Assembly: GCA_000016765.1 (NCBI GenBank)
Contig: CP000699.1
Coordinates: 2,666,001 to 2,730,000, forward strand
DNA from: Rhizorhabdus wittichii RW1
Lineage (GTDB): Bacteria > Pseudomonadota > Alphaproteobacteria > Sphingomonadales > Sphingomonadaceae
Length of the DNA stretch: 64,000 bases
Direction: 5' to 3'
Both the position numbers and the translations under genes were made by a program. Positions 47,182 to 56,733 of the stretch are shown in pieces (within the stretch, counting starts at the first letter, position 1; each line of letters begins with the position of its first letter). Below the pieces are notes generated by a model. It searched no databases. It was not told where the DNA came from and saw nothing but the letters and a program-made list of their open reading frames with translations.

Positions 47182-47523
47182 ATGGCCGTCTTCCCCCGCC
47201 CTTCGAAACCCTCCGCCGTCTGGGCCGACTTCAAGGCGCTGCTGCGCCAGCAGGAGCGGCACAAGCTGCTGATCGCGCTGGTGTCGGTGCTGATGCCGGT
47301 GATCATCGTCACCGGCTTCTACGTCGATTCGAAGATGGACCCGCCCAAGGCGCAGATCATCTATGCGCAGAGCTGGCCCGCCAGCCGCACCGACGCCGAG
47401 ATCGTCAAGCAGAACATCGCCGACCAGAAGATCCGCGACGCCGCCCTTGCCGAGAAGCAGCGCGGCTATCGCAAGCTCGCCGACCAACTCGGCATCGACT
47501 ATGAGCAGCGGCCCAAGCCCTGA
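47182..47523 (+). CDS. Hypothetical single-pass membrane protein
   Basis: A 113-aa protein with one hydrophobic segment (LLIALVSVLMPVIIVTGFYV near residues 29-48) and a charged C-terminal region (DAEIVKQNIADQKIRDAALA) likely to be helical and periplasmic. It overlaps the start of ribD by 23 bp, so it is the first gene of the riboflavin operon, although nothing in it suggests flavin chemistry. It is conserved-looking but unrecognised. Confidence 0.75.
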   Translation: MAVFPRPSKPSAVWADFKALLRQQERHKLLIALVSVLMPVIIVTGFYVDSKMDPPKAQIIYAQSWPASRTDAEIVKQNIADQKIRDAALAEKQRGYRKLADQLGIDYEQRPKP

Positions 47524-48478
47524 GGATCATCGCTGGATGCTGTCGGCCGTGGCCCTTGCGGGGCGCGGCCGGGGGCGGACCGCGCCCAATCCCAATGTCG
47601 GCTGCGTCATCGTCCGCGACGGGCGGGTGATCGGGCGCGGCTGGACCGGCGCGGGCGGCCGCCCCCATGCCGAGGCGATCGCGATCGAGGCCGCCGGCGA
47701 CCTGGCTGGCGCGACGCTCTACGTCACCCTCGAACCCTGCGCCCATGTCTCGGCGCGCGGTCCCGCCTGCGCCGACCTGATCGTCGCGGCGAAGCCGGCG
47801 CGCGTGGTGATCGCGCTGCGCGATCCCGATCCGCGCACCGATGGGCGCGGCATCGCCCGGATCACAGCGGCAGGGATCGCCGTCGCCACCGGGGTCGAGG
47901 CCGAGGCCGCCCGCGCGTCGATGGCCGGCTTCCTGACGCGCCGATCGAAGGGCCGCCCGCACGTCACGCTCAAGCTCGCCACCTCGCTCGACGGGCGGAT
48001 CGCGCTGCCCGACAGGTCGAGCCGCTGGATCACCGGCCCCGCCGCCCGCGCCCACGCCCATCTCGAACGCGCCCGGCACGAGATGATCCTGGTCGGGCGC
48101 GGCACGCTGGAGGCCGATTCGCCCGGGCTCGACGTCCGCCTGCCCGGCCTCGAAGAGCGCAGCCCGCGCCGCGCGGTGCTCGGCCATGGCGCGGCGCCCG
48201 AGGGCTGGACGGCGCTGCGCGACCCGGCCGACATCGCCGGCCTCGACGGGGTCGACCATCTGTTCGTCGAGGGCGGGGCGGGCGCCGCCGCCGCCTTCCT
48301 CGCCGCCGACCTGGTCGACCGGCTGCTGCTCTACACCGCGCCGATCGTCGTCGGCGCCGGCCGCTCCGCGATCGGCGACATCGGGCTGGCCGACCTCGCC
48401 GCCGCGCACGATCGCTGGCGGCTCGCCGACACGCGGACGCTTGGCATCGACAGGCTCTGCGTTTACGAGCGGGCCTGA
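47501..48478 (+). CDS. ribD: Bifunctional riboflavin deaminase/reductase RibD
   Basis: A 325-aa enzyme for two steps after GTP ring opening. The N-terminal deaminase has TAPNPNVGCVIVRDG, the zinc site GRPHAEAIAIEAAG (HAE) and TLEPCAHVSARGPACADLI (PCxxxxxxxxC). The C-terminal reductase begins PHVTLKLATSLDGRIAL and has HLFVEGGAGAAAAFL. I start at the ATG of MSSGPSPEDHRWM, which gives the family's usual N-terminus; a second ATG at 47537 is less likely. It runs directly into ribE. Confidence 0.96.
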   Translation: MSSGPSPEDHRWMLSAVALAGRGRGRTAPNPNVGCVIVRDGRVIGRGWTGAGGRPHAEAIAIEAAGDLAGATLYVTLEPCAHVSARGPACADLIVAAKPARVVIALRDPDPRTDGRGIARITAAGIAVATGVEAEAARASMAGFLTRRSKGRPHVTLKLATSLDGRIALPDRSSRWITGPAARAHAHLERARHEMILVGRGTLEADSPGLDVRLPGLEERSPRRAVLGHGAAPEGWTALRDPADIAGLDGVDHLFVEGGAGAAAAFLAADLVDRLLLYTAPIVVGAGRSAIGDIGLADLAAAHDRWRLADTRTLGIDRLCVYERA

Positions 48479-48479
48479 C

Positions 48480-49097
48480 ATGTTCACAGGCATCATCACC
48501 GACGTCGGCACGATCAGCGCGACCGAGATGCGCGGCGACCTGCATGTGCGGATCGCCTGCGGCTACGACACCGGCACCATCGACATCGGCGCCTCGATCG
48601 CCTGTTCGGGCGCGTGCATGACCGTCGTCGAGCTGGGCCCCGACTGGTTCGCCGTCGACATCAGCCACGAAAGCGTCTCGCGCACCGCGCCGGGCCGCTG
48701 GGAGACGGGCCGCCGCCTCAACCTCGAACGCTCGCTCAAGGTCGGCGACGAGCTGGGCGGGCATATCGTCACCGGCCATGTCGACGGCGTCGGCACGATC
48801 GTCTCGATCGCGGCCGAGGGCGACTCGACCCGGCTGGAGATCCGCGCGCCCGCCGAACTCGCCCCCTATCTGGCGCCGAAGGGCTCGATCGCGATCGACG
48901 GCATCTCGCTGACCGTCAACAGCGTCACCGACCAGCCCGACGGCAGCACCGTCTTCGGCCTCAACATCATCCCGCACACCGCCGCGGTGACGACGCTGGG
49001 CGGCATGACCGTCCATGACAGCGTCAATCTGGAGATCGACGTGCTCGCCCGCTATCTCGGGCGGATGGAACAGCTCCGGTCACTGACGAAGCGATAA
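48480..49097 (+). CDS. ribE: Riboflavin synthase alpha chain
   Basis: A 205-aa enzyme made of two similar barrels. The first starts MFTGIITDVGTI and contains IGASIACSGACMTVVELG; the second has LGGHIVTGHVDGVGTI, then GSIAIDGISLTVNSV and NIIPHTAAVTTLG. It dismutates two lumazines to riboflavin. It begins one base after the ribD stop and ends inside the palindrome that precedes the RibBX gene. Confidence 0.96.
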   Translation: MFTGIITDVGTISATEMRGDLHVRIACGYDTGTIDIGASIACSGACMTVVELGPDWFAVDISHESVSRTAPGRWETGRRLNLERSLKVGDELGGHIVTGHVDGVGTIVSIAAEGDSTRLEIRAPAELAPYLAPKGSIAIDGISLTVNSVTDQPDGSTVFGLNIIPHTAAVTTLGGMTVHDSVNLEIDVLARYLGRMEQLRSLTKR

Positions 49098-49152
49098 ATC
49101 ACATTATAATGTGATTCTTGGATTGTAGGGCATATTGCGGTGTGATATTCAC
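49097..49152. promoter_or_regulatory. Perfect 20-bp palindrome and second half-site before ribBX
   Basis: AATCACATTATAATGTGATT (49097-49116) is a perfect palindrome beginning at the ribE stop. A second, imperfect site GTGATATTCAC (49142-49152) ends 5 bp before the ribBX start. Both contain the half-site GTGA/TCAC. As the protein encoded next carries its own helix-turn-helix, autoregulation is a strong possibility. Confidence 0.7.
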
Positions 49153-49157
49153 GCCGC

Positions 49158-50429
<1,272 letters not shown>

Positions 50430-50440
50430 AAAGCGAGAAT

Positions 50441-50863
50441 ATGGCCAAGCTGCTCATCGTCGAAGCGCGCTTCTACGACCATCTCAACGACCTGCTGCTC
50501 GACGGCGCGCGCACCGCGATCGAGGACGCGGGCCACAAGCACGAGACGATCACCGTCCCCGGCGCGCTCGAAGTGCCGGGCGCGATCGCGATGGCGGCGG
50601 AAAGCGGCCGCTATGACGGCTTCGTCGCGCTCGGCGTCGTGATCCGCGGCGAGACCTATCATTTCGAGGTGGTCTCGAACGAGAGCGCGCGCGGTCTGAT
50701 GGCGCTGTCGATGGACAGCCTCGCGATCGGCAACGGCATCCTGACGGTCGAGAACGAGGCCCAGGCCCTCACCCGCGCCCGCCGCACCGAGAAGGACAAG
50801 GGCGGCGAGGCGGCCAAGGCCGCGCTGCGGATGATGGAGCTGCGCGAGAAGTTCGCGGGCTGA
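50441..50863 (+). CDS. ribH: 6,7-dimethyl-8-ribityllumazine synthase
   Basis: A 140-aa lumazine synthase. [17 protein letters not shown] near residue 7, [12 protein letters not shown] near 38, [17 protein letters not shown] near 62 (catalytic His in the usual RGxTxHF-type loop) and [15 protein letters not shown] near 107. It joins the RibB product to the pyrimidine made by RibD. It lies 11 bp after RibBX and completes the operon; ribA proper is not in the window, so it must be elsewhere. Confidence 0.96.
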
Positions 50864-50872
50864 GGTAATAAT

Positions 50873-50957
50873 CGTCATCCCGGCGAAAGCCGGGATCTCA
50901 CTGCCTTTCCGCACCCGAACGAAAAGAAGAGAGATCCCGGCTTTCGCCGGGATGACG
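50873..50957. repeat. REP-like element (CGTCATCCCGGC type) after ribH
   Basis: An 85-bp pair of opposed arms, CGTCATCCCGGCGAAAGCCG with GGATCTC and its inverse ending GGGATGACG. It is the same family as 45689-45778 and 59552-59637, and lies in the convergent gap between ribH and the old yellow enzyme. Confidence 0.9.
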
Positions 50958-50970
50958 TCTTGGGGCCGCC

Positions 50971-52026
50971 CTACGCCGCGCTGGGATAGTCGATATAGCC
51001 CTCCGGCCCCTGCGCGTAGAAGGTCGCGACGTCGGCCCGCAGGATCGGCAGGCCCTTGCTGAAGCGTTGCGGCAGGTCGGGATTGGCGATGAACGGCTTG
51101 CCGAAGCTGACCGCATCGGCCGCCCCGCTGTCGAGCGCGGCCTGCGCGCCCGCCGCGTCATAGCCGGCATTGACGATGAACGGCCCGTCGAAGGCGCGCC
51201 GCATCGCCGGCCCGACCGGGGGATGGTCGAGCCCGCTCGGCTCGCGAATCTCGAGGAAGGCGATGCCGATGTCGGACAGCAGCGCCGCCGCCGCGGTGAA
51301 CAGCGGCTCGGGATCACTGTCGTCGACACCCTGGATGACGCCGTTGGGCGACAGCCGCACCCCGGTCCGCTCGGCGCCGACCGCGTCGACCACGGCGCGC
51401 GTCACCTCGCCCAGCAGGCGGGTGCGGTTCTCGATCGACCCGCCATAGATGTCGGTGCGGCGGTTCGACGAATCGCGCAGGAACTGGTCGATCAGATAGC
51501 CGTTCGCGGCGTGGATCTGCACCCCGTCGAAACCCGCCGCGATCGCGTTGCGCGCCGCCCGCGCATAGTCGTCGAGCAGCGCAGGCACCTCGTCGATCCG
51601 CAGAGGCCGGGGCTCGGTATAGGGCTGGTCGCCCTCATAGGTCATGGCGAGGTCGGGCGCGGTGATCGCCGAGGCGGAGACCGGCTGCTGCCCGCTGACC
51701 GACGGATGGACGACGCGGCCCATATGCCAGAGCTGGCTGACGATCCGTCCGCCGGCGGCGTGGACCGCGTCGGTCACCGGCCGCCAGGCCGCGACCTGCT
51801 CCTCGTTCCAGATGCCGGGCGCATGCGGCCAGCCGAGCCCGGCGCGGCTGATCCCGGTCGCCTCGCTGATGATCAGCCCGGCCGAGGCGCGCTGCGCATA
51901 ATATTCCGCCATGATCGGCACCGGCACCGCCGCGCGCGTCGCCCGCGCGCGGGTGAGCGGGGCCATGATGATGCGGTTGCGCGCCTCGATGGCGCCGAGG
52001 CGGATGGGATCGAACAAAGTCGGCAT
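50971..52026 (-). CDS. Old yellow enzyme family ene-reductase
   Basis: A 351-aa FMN oxidoreductase of the NemA/OYE class I group. TLFDPIRLGAIEARNRIIMAP at the start, QLWHMGRVVHPSVSG near residue 98, FDGVQIHAANGYLIDQFLRD near 175 (active-site His-Ala-Ala-Asn) and DAVSFGKPFIANPDLP near 313. It reduces activated C=C bonds or nitro compounds with NADPH. The ATG at 52026 gives the family N-terminus. It is divergent from the EamA transporter gene. Confidence 0.95.
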   Translation of the reverse strand: MPTLFDPIRLGAIEARNRIIMAPLTRARATRAAVPVPIMAEYYAQRASAGLIISEATGISRAGLGWPHAPGIWNEEQVAAWRPVTDAVHAAGGRIVSQLWHMGRVVHPSVSGQQPVSASAITAPDLAMTYEGDQPYTEPRPLRIDEVPALLDDYARAARNAIAAGFDGVQIHAANGYLIDQFLRDSSNRRTDIYGGSIENRTRLLGEVTRAVVDAVGAERTGVRLSPNGVIQGVDDSDPEPLFTAAAALLSDIGIAFLEIREPSGLDHPPVGPAMRRAFDGPFIVNAGYDAAGAQAALDSGAADAVSFGKPFIANPDLPQRFSKGLPILRADVATFYAQGPEGYIDYPSAA

Positions 52027-52136
52027 GCCGGAACCTTTCGCACTTGCGTGATGGAGCAAAAGGTAGGACGAGCCGCCGGGCGATGCACCGGCCCGACGAG
52101 ACAAGATTTGCTCGCCCCCGCGAAAGCCGGGCTGTC

Positions 52137-53018
52137 ATGGTCCGCGCCTATGCGGCGATGGTGGTCGGCAATGTCGCGCTCGCCTTCGGGCCGTGGCTGG
52201 TCCGGCTCGCCGACGTCTCCTCGCTGTCGTCGGCCTTCTGGCGGCTCGCGCTCGCGGCGCCCTTCCTGTTCCTGCTGACCCGGCTCGCCCGCCAGCCGAT
52301 CCCGCGCCTGTCGCCCGCCATGCTGGGGGTGATCGCGATCGGCGGGCTGTGCTTCGCCGCCGATCTCGGCACCTGGCACATCGGCATCCACCACACCAAG
52401 CTCGCCAATGCGACGCTGTTCGGCAACGTCGCCAGCTTCCTGCTCGCCGCCTATGTGCTGATCACCACCCGCACCCTGCCCAATCCCTTCCAGTCGGCGG
52501 CGCTGGTCCTCGCCGCGCTCGGCACGGTCCTGCTGCTCGGCCGCTCCTACCAGCTCGACACGCGCTACCTGACCGGCGACCTGCTCTGCATCTCGGCCGG
52601 CGTGCTCTACACCGGCTATCTGATCGCGATGACGCGGGCGCGCGGGCTGCTCCAGCCGATGCCGGTGCTGCTGATCTCGACGCTCGCCGGCATGGCGCCG
52701 CTGCTGCTGTTCGCGCTGGCCGATGGCGGGCGCATGCTGCCCCATGACTGGACCCCGCTGCTGCTGCTCGCGATCGGCAGCCAGGTGATCGGCCAGGGCT
52801 GCATGATCTATGCGATCGGCCATCTGTCGCCGCTGGTGATCGGCCTCGGCCTGCTGACCCAGCCCTTCGTCGCGGCGCTGATCGGCAGCCTCCAATATGG
52901 CGAGCGGCTCGGCGCGCTCGACATCGCCGGCGGCCTCGCCATCTGCGCCGCGCTGGTGCTGGTCCGCGCCGGCGGGGCTGGTCAGGCGCGCCGCCCGGTC
53001 GTAGAACCCGCGCCATGA
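52137..53018 (+). CDS. EamA/DMT-superfamily transporter
   Basis: A 293-aa membrane protein with ten hydrophobic segments and the two-EamA-domain layout: RAYAAMVVGNVALAFGPWLV at the start, TKLANATLFGNVASFLLAAY in the first half, VIGQGCMIYAIGHLSPLVIG in the second, and the usual EAMA ending ALDIAGGLAICAALVLVR. The substrate (metabolite or amino-acid export) is unknown. The stop overlaps the COQ9 start (ATGA). Confidence 0.88.
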   Translation: MVRAYAAMVVGNVALAFGPWLVRLADVSSLSSAFWRLALAAPFLFLLTRLARQPIPRLSPAMLGVIAIGGLCFAADLGTWHIGIHHTKLANATLFGNVASFLLAAYVLITTRTLPNPFQSAALVLAALGTVLLLGRSYQLDTRYLTGDLLCISAGVLYTGYLIAMTRARGLLQPMPVLLISTLAGMAPLLLFALADGGRMLPHDWTPLLLLAIGSQVIGQGCMIYAIGHLSPLVIGLGLLTQPFVAALIGSLQYGERLGALDIAGGLAICAALVLVRAGGAGQARRPVVEPAP

Positions 53019-53677
53019 TCGCGCCGATCGACATGACCCTGGACGAACTGCGCATGGCGCTGGCCGAGGCGCTGCCCGCCCATGCCGCCTTCGACGGCTG
53101 GGGGGAGACGGCGATCGCGGGCGCCGCGGCCGAACTGGGCGTTCCCGCCGATCGCGCCGCGCTCTGCTTCCCCAAGGGGGCGATCGACATGATCGACGCC
53201 TGGTTCGAGAGCATCGACCGCACGATGGCGACGAAGCTCGCCGCGCTCGACCTGCCGGCGATGAAGATCCGCGACCGCATCCGCGCCGCGCTGCTCGCCC
53301 GCCTCGAAGAGGCCACCCGCCATCCCGACGCGCTGCGCCGCGCGATCGCCATCCTCGCCCGTCCCGTCCATGTCGCGCGCGGCGGCAAGCTCGCCTGGCG
53401 CGCGGCGGACGGCATGTGGCGCGCGATCGGCGACGCCAGCGTCGACGCCGCCTGGTACAGCAAGCGCGCCACGCTGACCGCGCTCTACGTGGCGACGATG
53501 ACCGCGTGGATGGACGACGACAGCGAAGGCTTCGCCGACACCCGCGCCTTCCTCGACCGGCGAATCGACGACGTCATGAAGGTCGAGAAGCTCAAGGCGC
53601 GGCTGAAGCCCGATCCCGACCGGCATTTCAGCCCGGCCCGCTTCCTCGGCCGCCTGCGTTACCGCATCGAGGGGTAG
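53015..53677 (+). CDS. coq9: COQ9-family ubiquinone biosynthesis protein
   Basis: A 220-aa COQ9 homologue. It has a TetR-like N-terminal fold (ALPAHAAFDGWGETAIAGAA), SVDAAWYSKRATLTALYVAT near residue 145 and DTRAFLDRRIDDVMKVEKLK near 176, both COQ9 hallmarks. It helps Coq7 hydroxylate a ubiquinone precursor by binding lipids. In this window no other ubi gene is adjacent. It is translationally coupled to the EamA gene. Confidence 0.9.
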   Translation: MIAPIDMTLDELRMALAEALPAHAAFDGWGETAIAGAAAELGVPADRAALCFPKGAIDMIDAWFESIDRTMATKLAALDLPAMKIRDRIRAALLARLEEATRHPDALRRAIAILARPVHVARGGKLAWRAADGMWRAIGDASVDAAWYSKRATLTALYVATMTAWMDDDSEGFADTRAFLDRRIDDVMKVEKLKARLKPDPDRHFSPARFLGRLRYRIEG

Positions 53678-53712
53678 ATGGCGCGCACCTTAGCGCTGGC
53701 TTTCGCCACCAG

Positions 53713-53731
53713 TTATTGATAATCACTCGCA
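53713..53731 (+). promoter_or_regulatory. Fur-like box before feoAB
   Basis: TTATTGATAATCACTCGCA contains the Fur core TGATAATCA and lies directly before the feoA start. It fits iron repression of the Feo operon. Confidence 0.6.
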
Positions 53732-53733
53732 GC

Positions 53734-54000
53734 ATGGACGATGATGCCGCACCGATCACCCTCGACAAGCTGCCGCTGAGAAGCGGCGGCGCGATCGTCG
53801 GGATCGACTGGAACAGGCTCAGCGAACGCGACGCCCGCCGGCTGCGCGAACTGGGCGTCGACGAGGGCGTGCCGGTCGAGAAGCTGCACAAGGGCCCGTT
53901 CGGCGTCGATCCGATCGCCTGCCGGATCGGCCGCATGACGGTGGCGCTGCGCAGCGCCCAGGCCGCCGCGATCGCGGTCGGCCCCCTCAAAAGCAAATGA
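53734..54000 (+). CDS. feoA: FeoA-domain protein
   Basis: An 88-aa SH3-like FeoA protein: ITLDKLPLRSGGAIVGIDW, RDARRLRELGVDEGVPVEKL and IACRIGRMTVALRSAQAAAI. It assists the ferrous-iron transporter FeoB, which starts 14 bp downstream. The ATG follows a Fur-like box closely, so the transcript leader must be short. Confidence 0.92.
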   Translation: MDDDAAPITLDKLPLRSGGAIVGIDWNRLSERDARRLRELGVDEGVPVEKLHKGPFGVDPIACRIGRMTVALRSAQAAAIAVGPLKSK

Positions 54001-54013
54001 GCTGCCAGAGCCG

Positions 54014-55879
54014 ATGAACCCCACACCATTGGTCGCGCTGGCCGGCAATCCCAATGCCGGCAAGAGCGCCCTGTTCAATGCCCTGACCGGCGCCCGCCAG
54101 AAAGTCGGCAACTATCCCGGCGTCACCGTCGAGCGCAAATCGGGGCGGATGAGCCTGGCCGACGGACGCCCCGTCGAGCTGCTCGACCTGCCGGGCACCT
54201 ACAGCCTGCAGCCGTCGAGCCCCGACGAGGCGGTGACCCACGACGTGCTGCTCGGCAAGCAGGAGGGCGAGCGGCTGCCGTCGGCGCTGCTGGTCGTGAT
54301 CGACGCGACCAACCTCGACAACCATCTGCGCTTCGCGCTGCAGCTCATCGCGCTCGGCCTGCCGACCGTGGTCGCGCTCAACATGGTCGACATGGCCGAG
54401 CGCGACGGCCTGACGATCGACGCCGCCCGGCTGTCGGCCGAACTGGGCGTGCCCGTCATCCCGACCGTCGCGGTGCGCCGCCGGGGGATCGAGGAGCTCA
54501 AGACCGCGATCGGCATGCTGTCGGCGAGCGGCGGCGCGGTCCGCATCGACGCCGATCATCCGGCGCTGCACGAGGACATCGTCGAGTTGCAGCGCCGCGC
54601 CCGCGCGATCGCCGTCGCCGCGACGACCGAGGAGAATTTCAAGCGCCGCTGGACGCATCGCGCCGACGCGATCGCGCTCCATCCGATACTCGGCCCGATC
54701 CTGCTCGCCACCATATTGTTCGTGATGTTCCAGGCGGTGTTCGCCTGGTCCGCCGCGCCGGTCGACATGATCGACGGCGCCTTCGTCGACCTGCAGGGCA
54801 CGGTGACGGCGACGATGCCCGCCGGCTTCCTGCGGTCGCTGATCGTCGAGGGGCTGATCGCCGGCGTCGGCGCGGTGGTCGTCTTCCTGCCGCAGATCCT
54901 GATCCTGTTCCTGTTCATCCTGCTGCTCGAAGCGTCGGGCTACATGGTCCGCGCGGCGTTCATCATGGACCATCTGATGGCGCGGGTCGGGCTGTCGGGG
55001 CGCGCCTTCATCCCGCTGCTCTCCTCCTTCGCCTGCGCCATTCCCGGCATCATGGCGACCCGCACGATCGACGATCCCAAGGACCGGCTGACGACGATCC
55101 TGATCGCGCCGCTGATGACCTGCTCGGCGCGGCTGCCGGTCTATGCGGTGATCATCGGCGCCTTCATCCCGGCGCGCGACATCGGGCCCGGAATCGGCCT
55201 TCAGGGCCTAGTCCTGTTCGGGCTCTACATCGCCGGGATCGCGGGCGCGATGCTCGCCGCCTATGTCCTGCGCCGCACCGTCACCAAGGGCCCGCCGCCC
55301 GGCTTCATGATGGAGATGCCGCGCTACCAGATGCCGATCCTGCGCGACATCGTGCTGGGGCTGTGGCAGCGCGCGCTGATCTTCCTCAAGCGCGCCGGCA
55401 CGATCATCGCCTTCACCACGGTGGTGCTGTGGCTGCTCGTCTCCTTCCCGAAGCCGCCCGCCGATTACGACCTGCCGTCGATCGACTATTCGGTCGCGGG
55501 CCGGATCGCCAACGGGCTCGAGCCGGTGTTCCGCCCGATCGGCTTCAACCGCGACATGGCGCTGGCGCTGATCCCGGCGATGGCGGCGCGCGAGGTCGCG
55601 GTGTCGGCGCTCGCCACCGTCTATGCGGTCGACGCCGACGACGAGACGGTGCAGGAGAAATCGCTGGTCGAACGGCTGCGCGGCCGCTGGTCGCTGCCGA
55701 CCGCGCTCGCCTTCCTCGCCTGGTTCGTGTTCGCGCCGCAGTGCATATCGACGATCGCCGTGGTCCGGCGGGAGACCAACGGGTGGAAATGGACGGGCTT
55801 CATGCTCGCCTATCTTTTCGCCCTCGCCTATGTCGCGGCGGGCGCGACCTATTGGACGGCGGTCGCTCTCGGGCTTTGA
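54014..55879 (+). CDS. feoB: Ferrous iron transporter FeoB
   Basis: A 621-aa inner-membrane Fe2+ transporter. The N-terminal G-domain has G1 GNPNAGKSALFN, G3 DLPGTYSL and G4 NMVD. A helical guanine-dissociation-inhibitor region follows to about residue 215. Two Gate domains contain the Cys-bearing SSFACAIPGIMATRTIDDP and TCSARLPVYAVIIGAF motifs. It is shorter than E. coli FeoB (773 aa), as in many Alphaproteobacteria. FeoC is absent. Control by Fur is likely. Confidence 0.97.
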   Translation: MNPTPLVALAGNPNAGKSALFNALTGARQKVGNYPGVTVERKSGRMSLADGRPVELLDLPGTYSLQPSSPDEAVTHDVLLGKQEGERLPSALLVVIDATNLDNHLRFALQLIALGLPTVVALNMVDMAERDGLTIDAARLSAELGVPVIPTVAVRRRGIEELKTAIGMLSASGGAVRIDADHPALHEDIVELQRRARAIAVAATTEENFKRRWTHRADAIALHPILGPILLATILFVMFQAVFAWSAAPVDMIDGAFVDLQGTVTATMPAGFLRSLIVEGLIAGVGAVVVFLPQILILFLFILLLEASGYMVRAAFIMDHLMARVGLSGRAFIPLLSSFACAIPGIMATRTIDDPKDRLTTILIAPLMTCSARLPVYAVIIGAFIPARDIGPGIGLQGLVLFGLYIAGIAGAMLAAYVLRRTVTKGPPPGFMMEMPRYQMPILRDIVLGLWQRALIFLKRAGTIIAFTTVVLWLLVSFPKPPADYDLPSIDYSVAGRIANGLEPVFRPIGFNRDMALALIPAMAAREVAVSALATVYAVDADDETVQEKSLVERLRGRWSLPTALAFLAWFVFAPQCISTIAVVRRETNGWKWTGFMLAYLFALAYVAAGATYWTAVALGL

Positions 55880-56005
55880 CGGCGGCTATCGTCGGGGGCC
55901 TTGCACACCCCCCTTGCCCGCGCTACCCGACATGTCTTGCCGACAGTCGTTCGAAGCCGTCCTGGGACGGTTCCGGCTGTCGACCGAACCCTTAAGGAGA
56001 ATGCC

Positions 56006-56593
56006 GTGGCAGGCAGCGTGAACAAGGTCATCCTGGTCGGCAATCTGGGTCGCGACCCCGAGTCGCGGAGCTTCCAGAACGGCGGCAAGGTGGTGAACCT
56101 GCGCGTCGCGACATCGGAGCAGTGGAAGGATCGCAACACCGGCGAGCGCCGCGACAAGACCGAGTGGCATTCGGTCGCGATCTTCAACGAAGCGCTCGCC
56201 AACGTCGCCGAGCGTTATCTGCGCAAGGGCAGCAAGGTCTATCTCGAAGGCCAGCTCCAGACCCGCAAATGGACCGACCAGCAGGGCCAGGAGCGCTATT
56301 CGACCGAGGTCGTGCTCCAGGGCTTCAACGCCGTGATGGTGCTGCTCGACCGTGCCGAGGGCGGCGGCGGCGGCAATTTCGGCGGCGGCGGCGGCGGCGC
56401 GATGGGCGGCGGCTCGGGCGGCGGTGGCGGCTGGGGCGATGACGACGGCTATGGCAGCGGCGCCGGCTTCGGCGGCGGCGCCTCCAGTGGCGGCAATTTC
56501 GGCGGCGGCACCCGGGGCGGGAGCAGCGGCGGCGCCGCGCGCAAGTCCGACCCGTTCGACGCCGGCGACCTCGACGACGACGTTCCCTTCTAA
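56006..56593 (+). CDS. ssb: Single-stranded DNA-binding protein
   Basis: A 195-aa SSB. The OB fold (residues 1-110) starts [20 protein letters not shown] and has [36 protein letters not shown] and [10 protein letters not shown]. The long linker (115-180) is almost all Gly with Asn-Phe-Gly repeats, and the tail ends DLDDDVPF, the protein-interaction tip. The start is GTG at 56006 with AAGGAGA upstream; the ATG 5 nt before it is in another frame and stops after six codons. Confidence 0.97.
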   Translation: MAGSVNKVILVGNLGRDPESRSFQNGGKVVNLRVATSEQWKDRNTGERRDKTEWHSVAIFNEALANVAERYLRKGSKVYLEGQLQTRKWTDQQGQERYSTEVVLQGFNAVMVLLDRAEGGGGGNFGGGGGGAMGGGSGGGGGWGDDDGYGSGAGFGGGASSGGNFGGGTRGGSSGGAARKSDPFDAGDLDDDVPF

Positions 56594-56733
56594 CGGCCGC
56601 TTCGGCCGGAACCTTCCCCGAATCAGGACGAACCGCCCCGGATCAGGGGTCCGGCGTCGTTCAGGCGGTTGATCGAATGTGACGGGGGCGTATTTTCCCG
56701 CGATGAACAAACTTGCCCGCGCTGAACGATGAG

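Noticed and set aside
49098-49157. FMN riboswitch upstream of ribBX
   Set aside because: The gap is only 60 nt and lacks the conserved RFN-element helices; it consists of a DNA palindrome and a second half-site.
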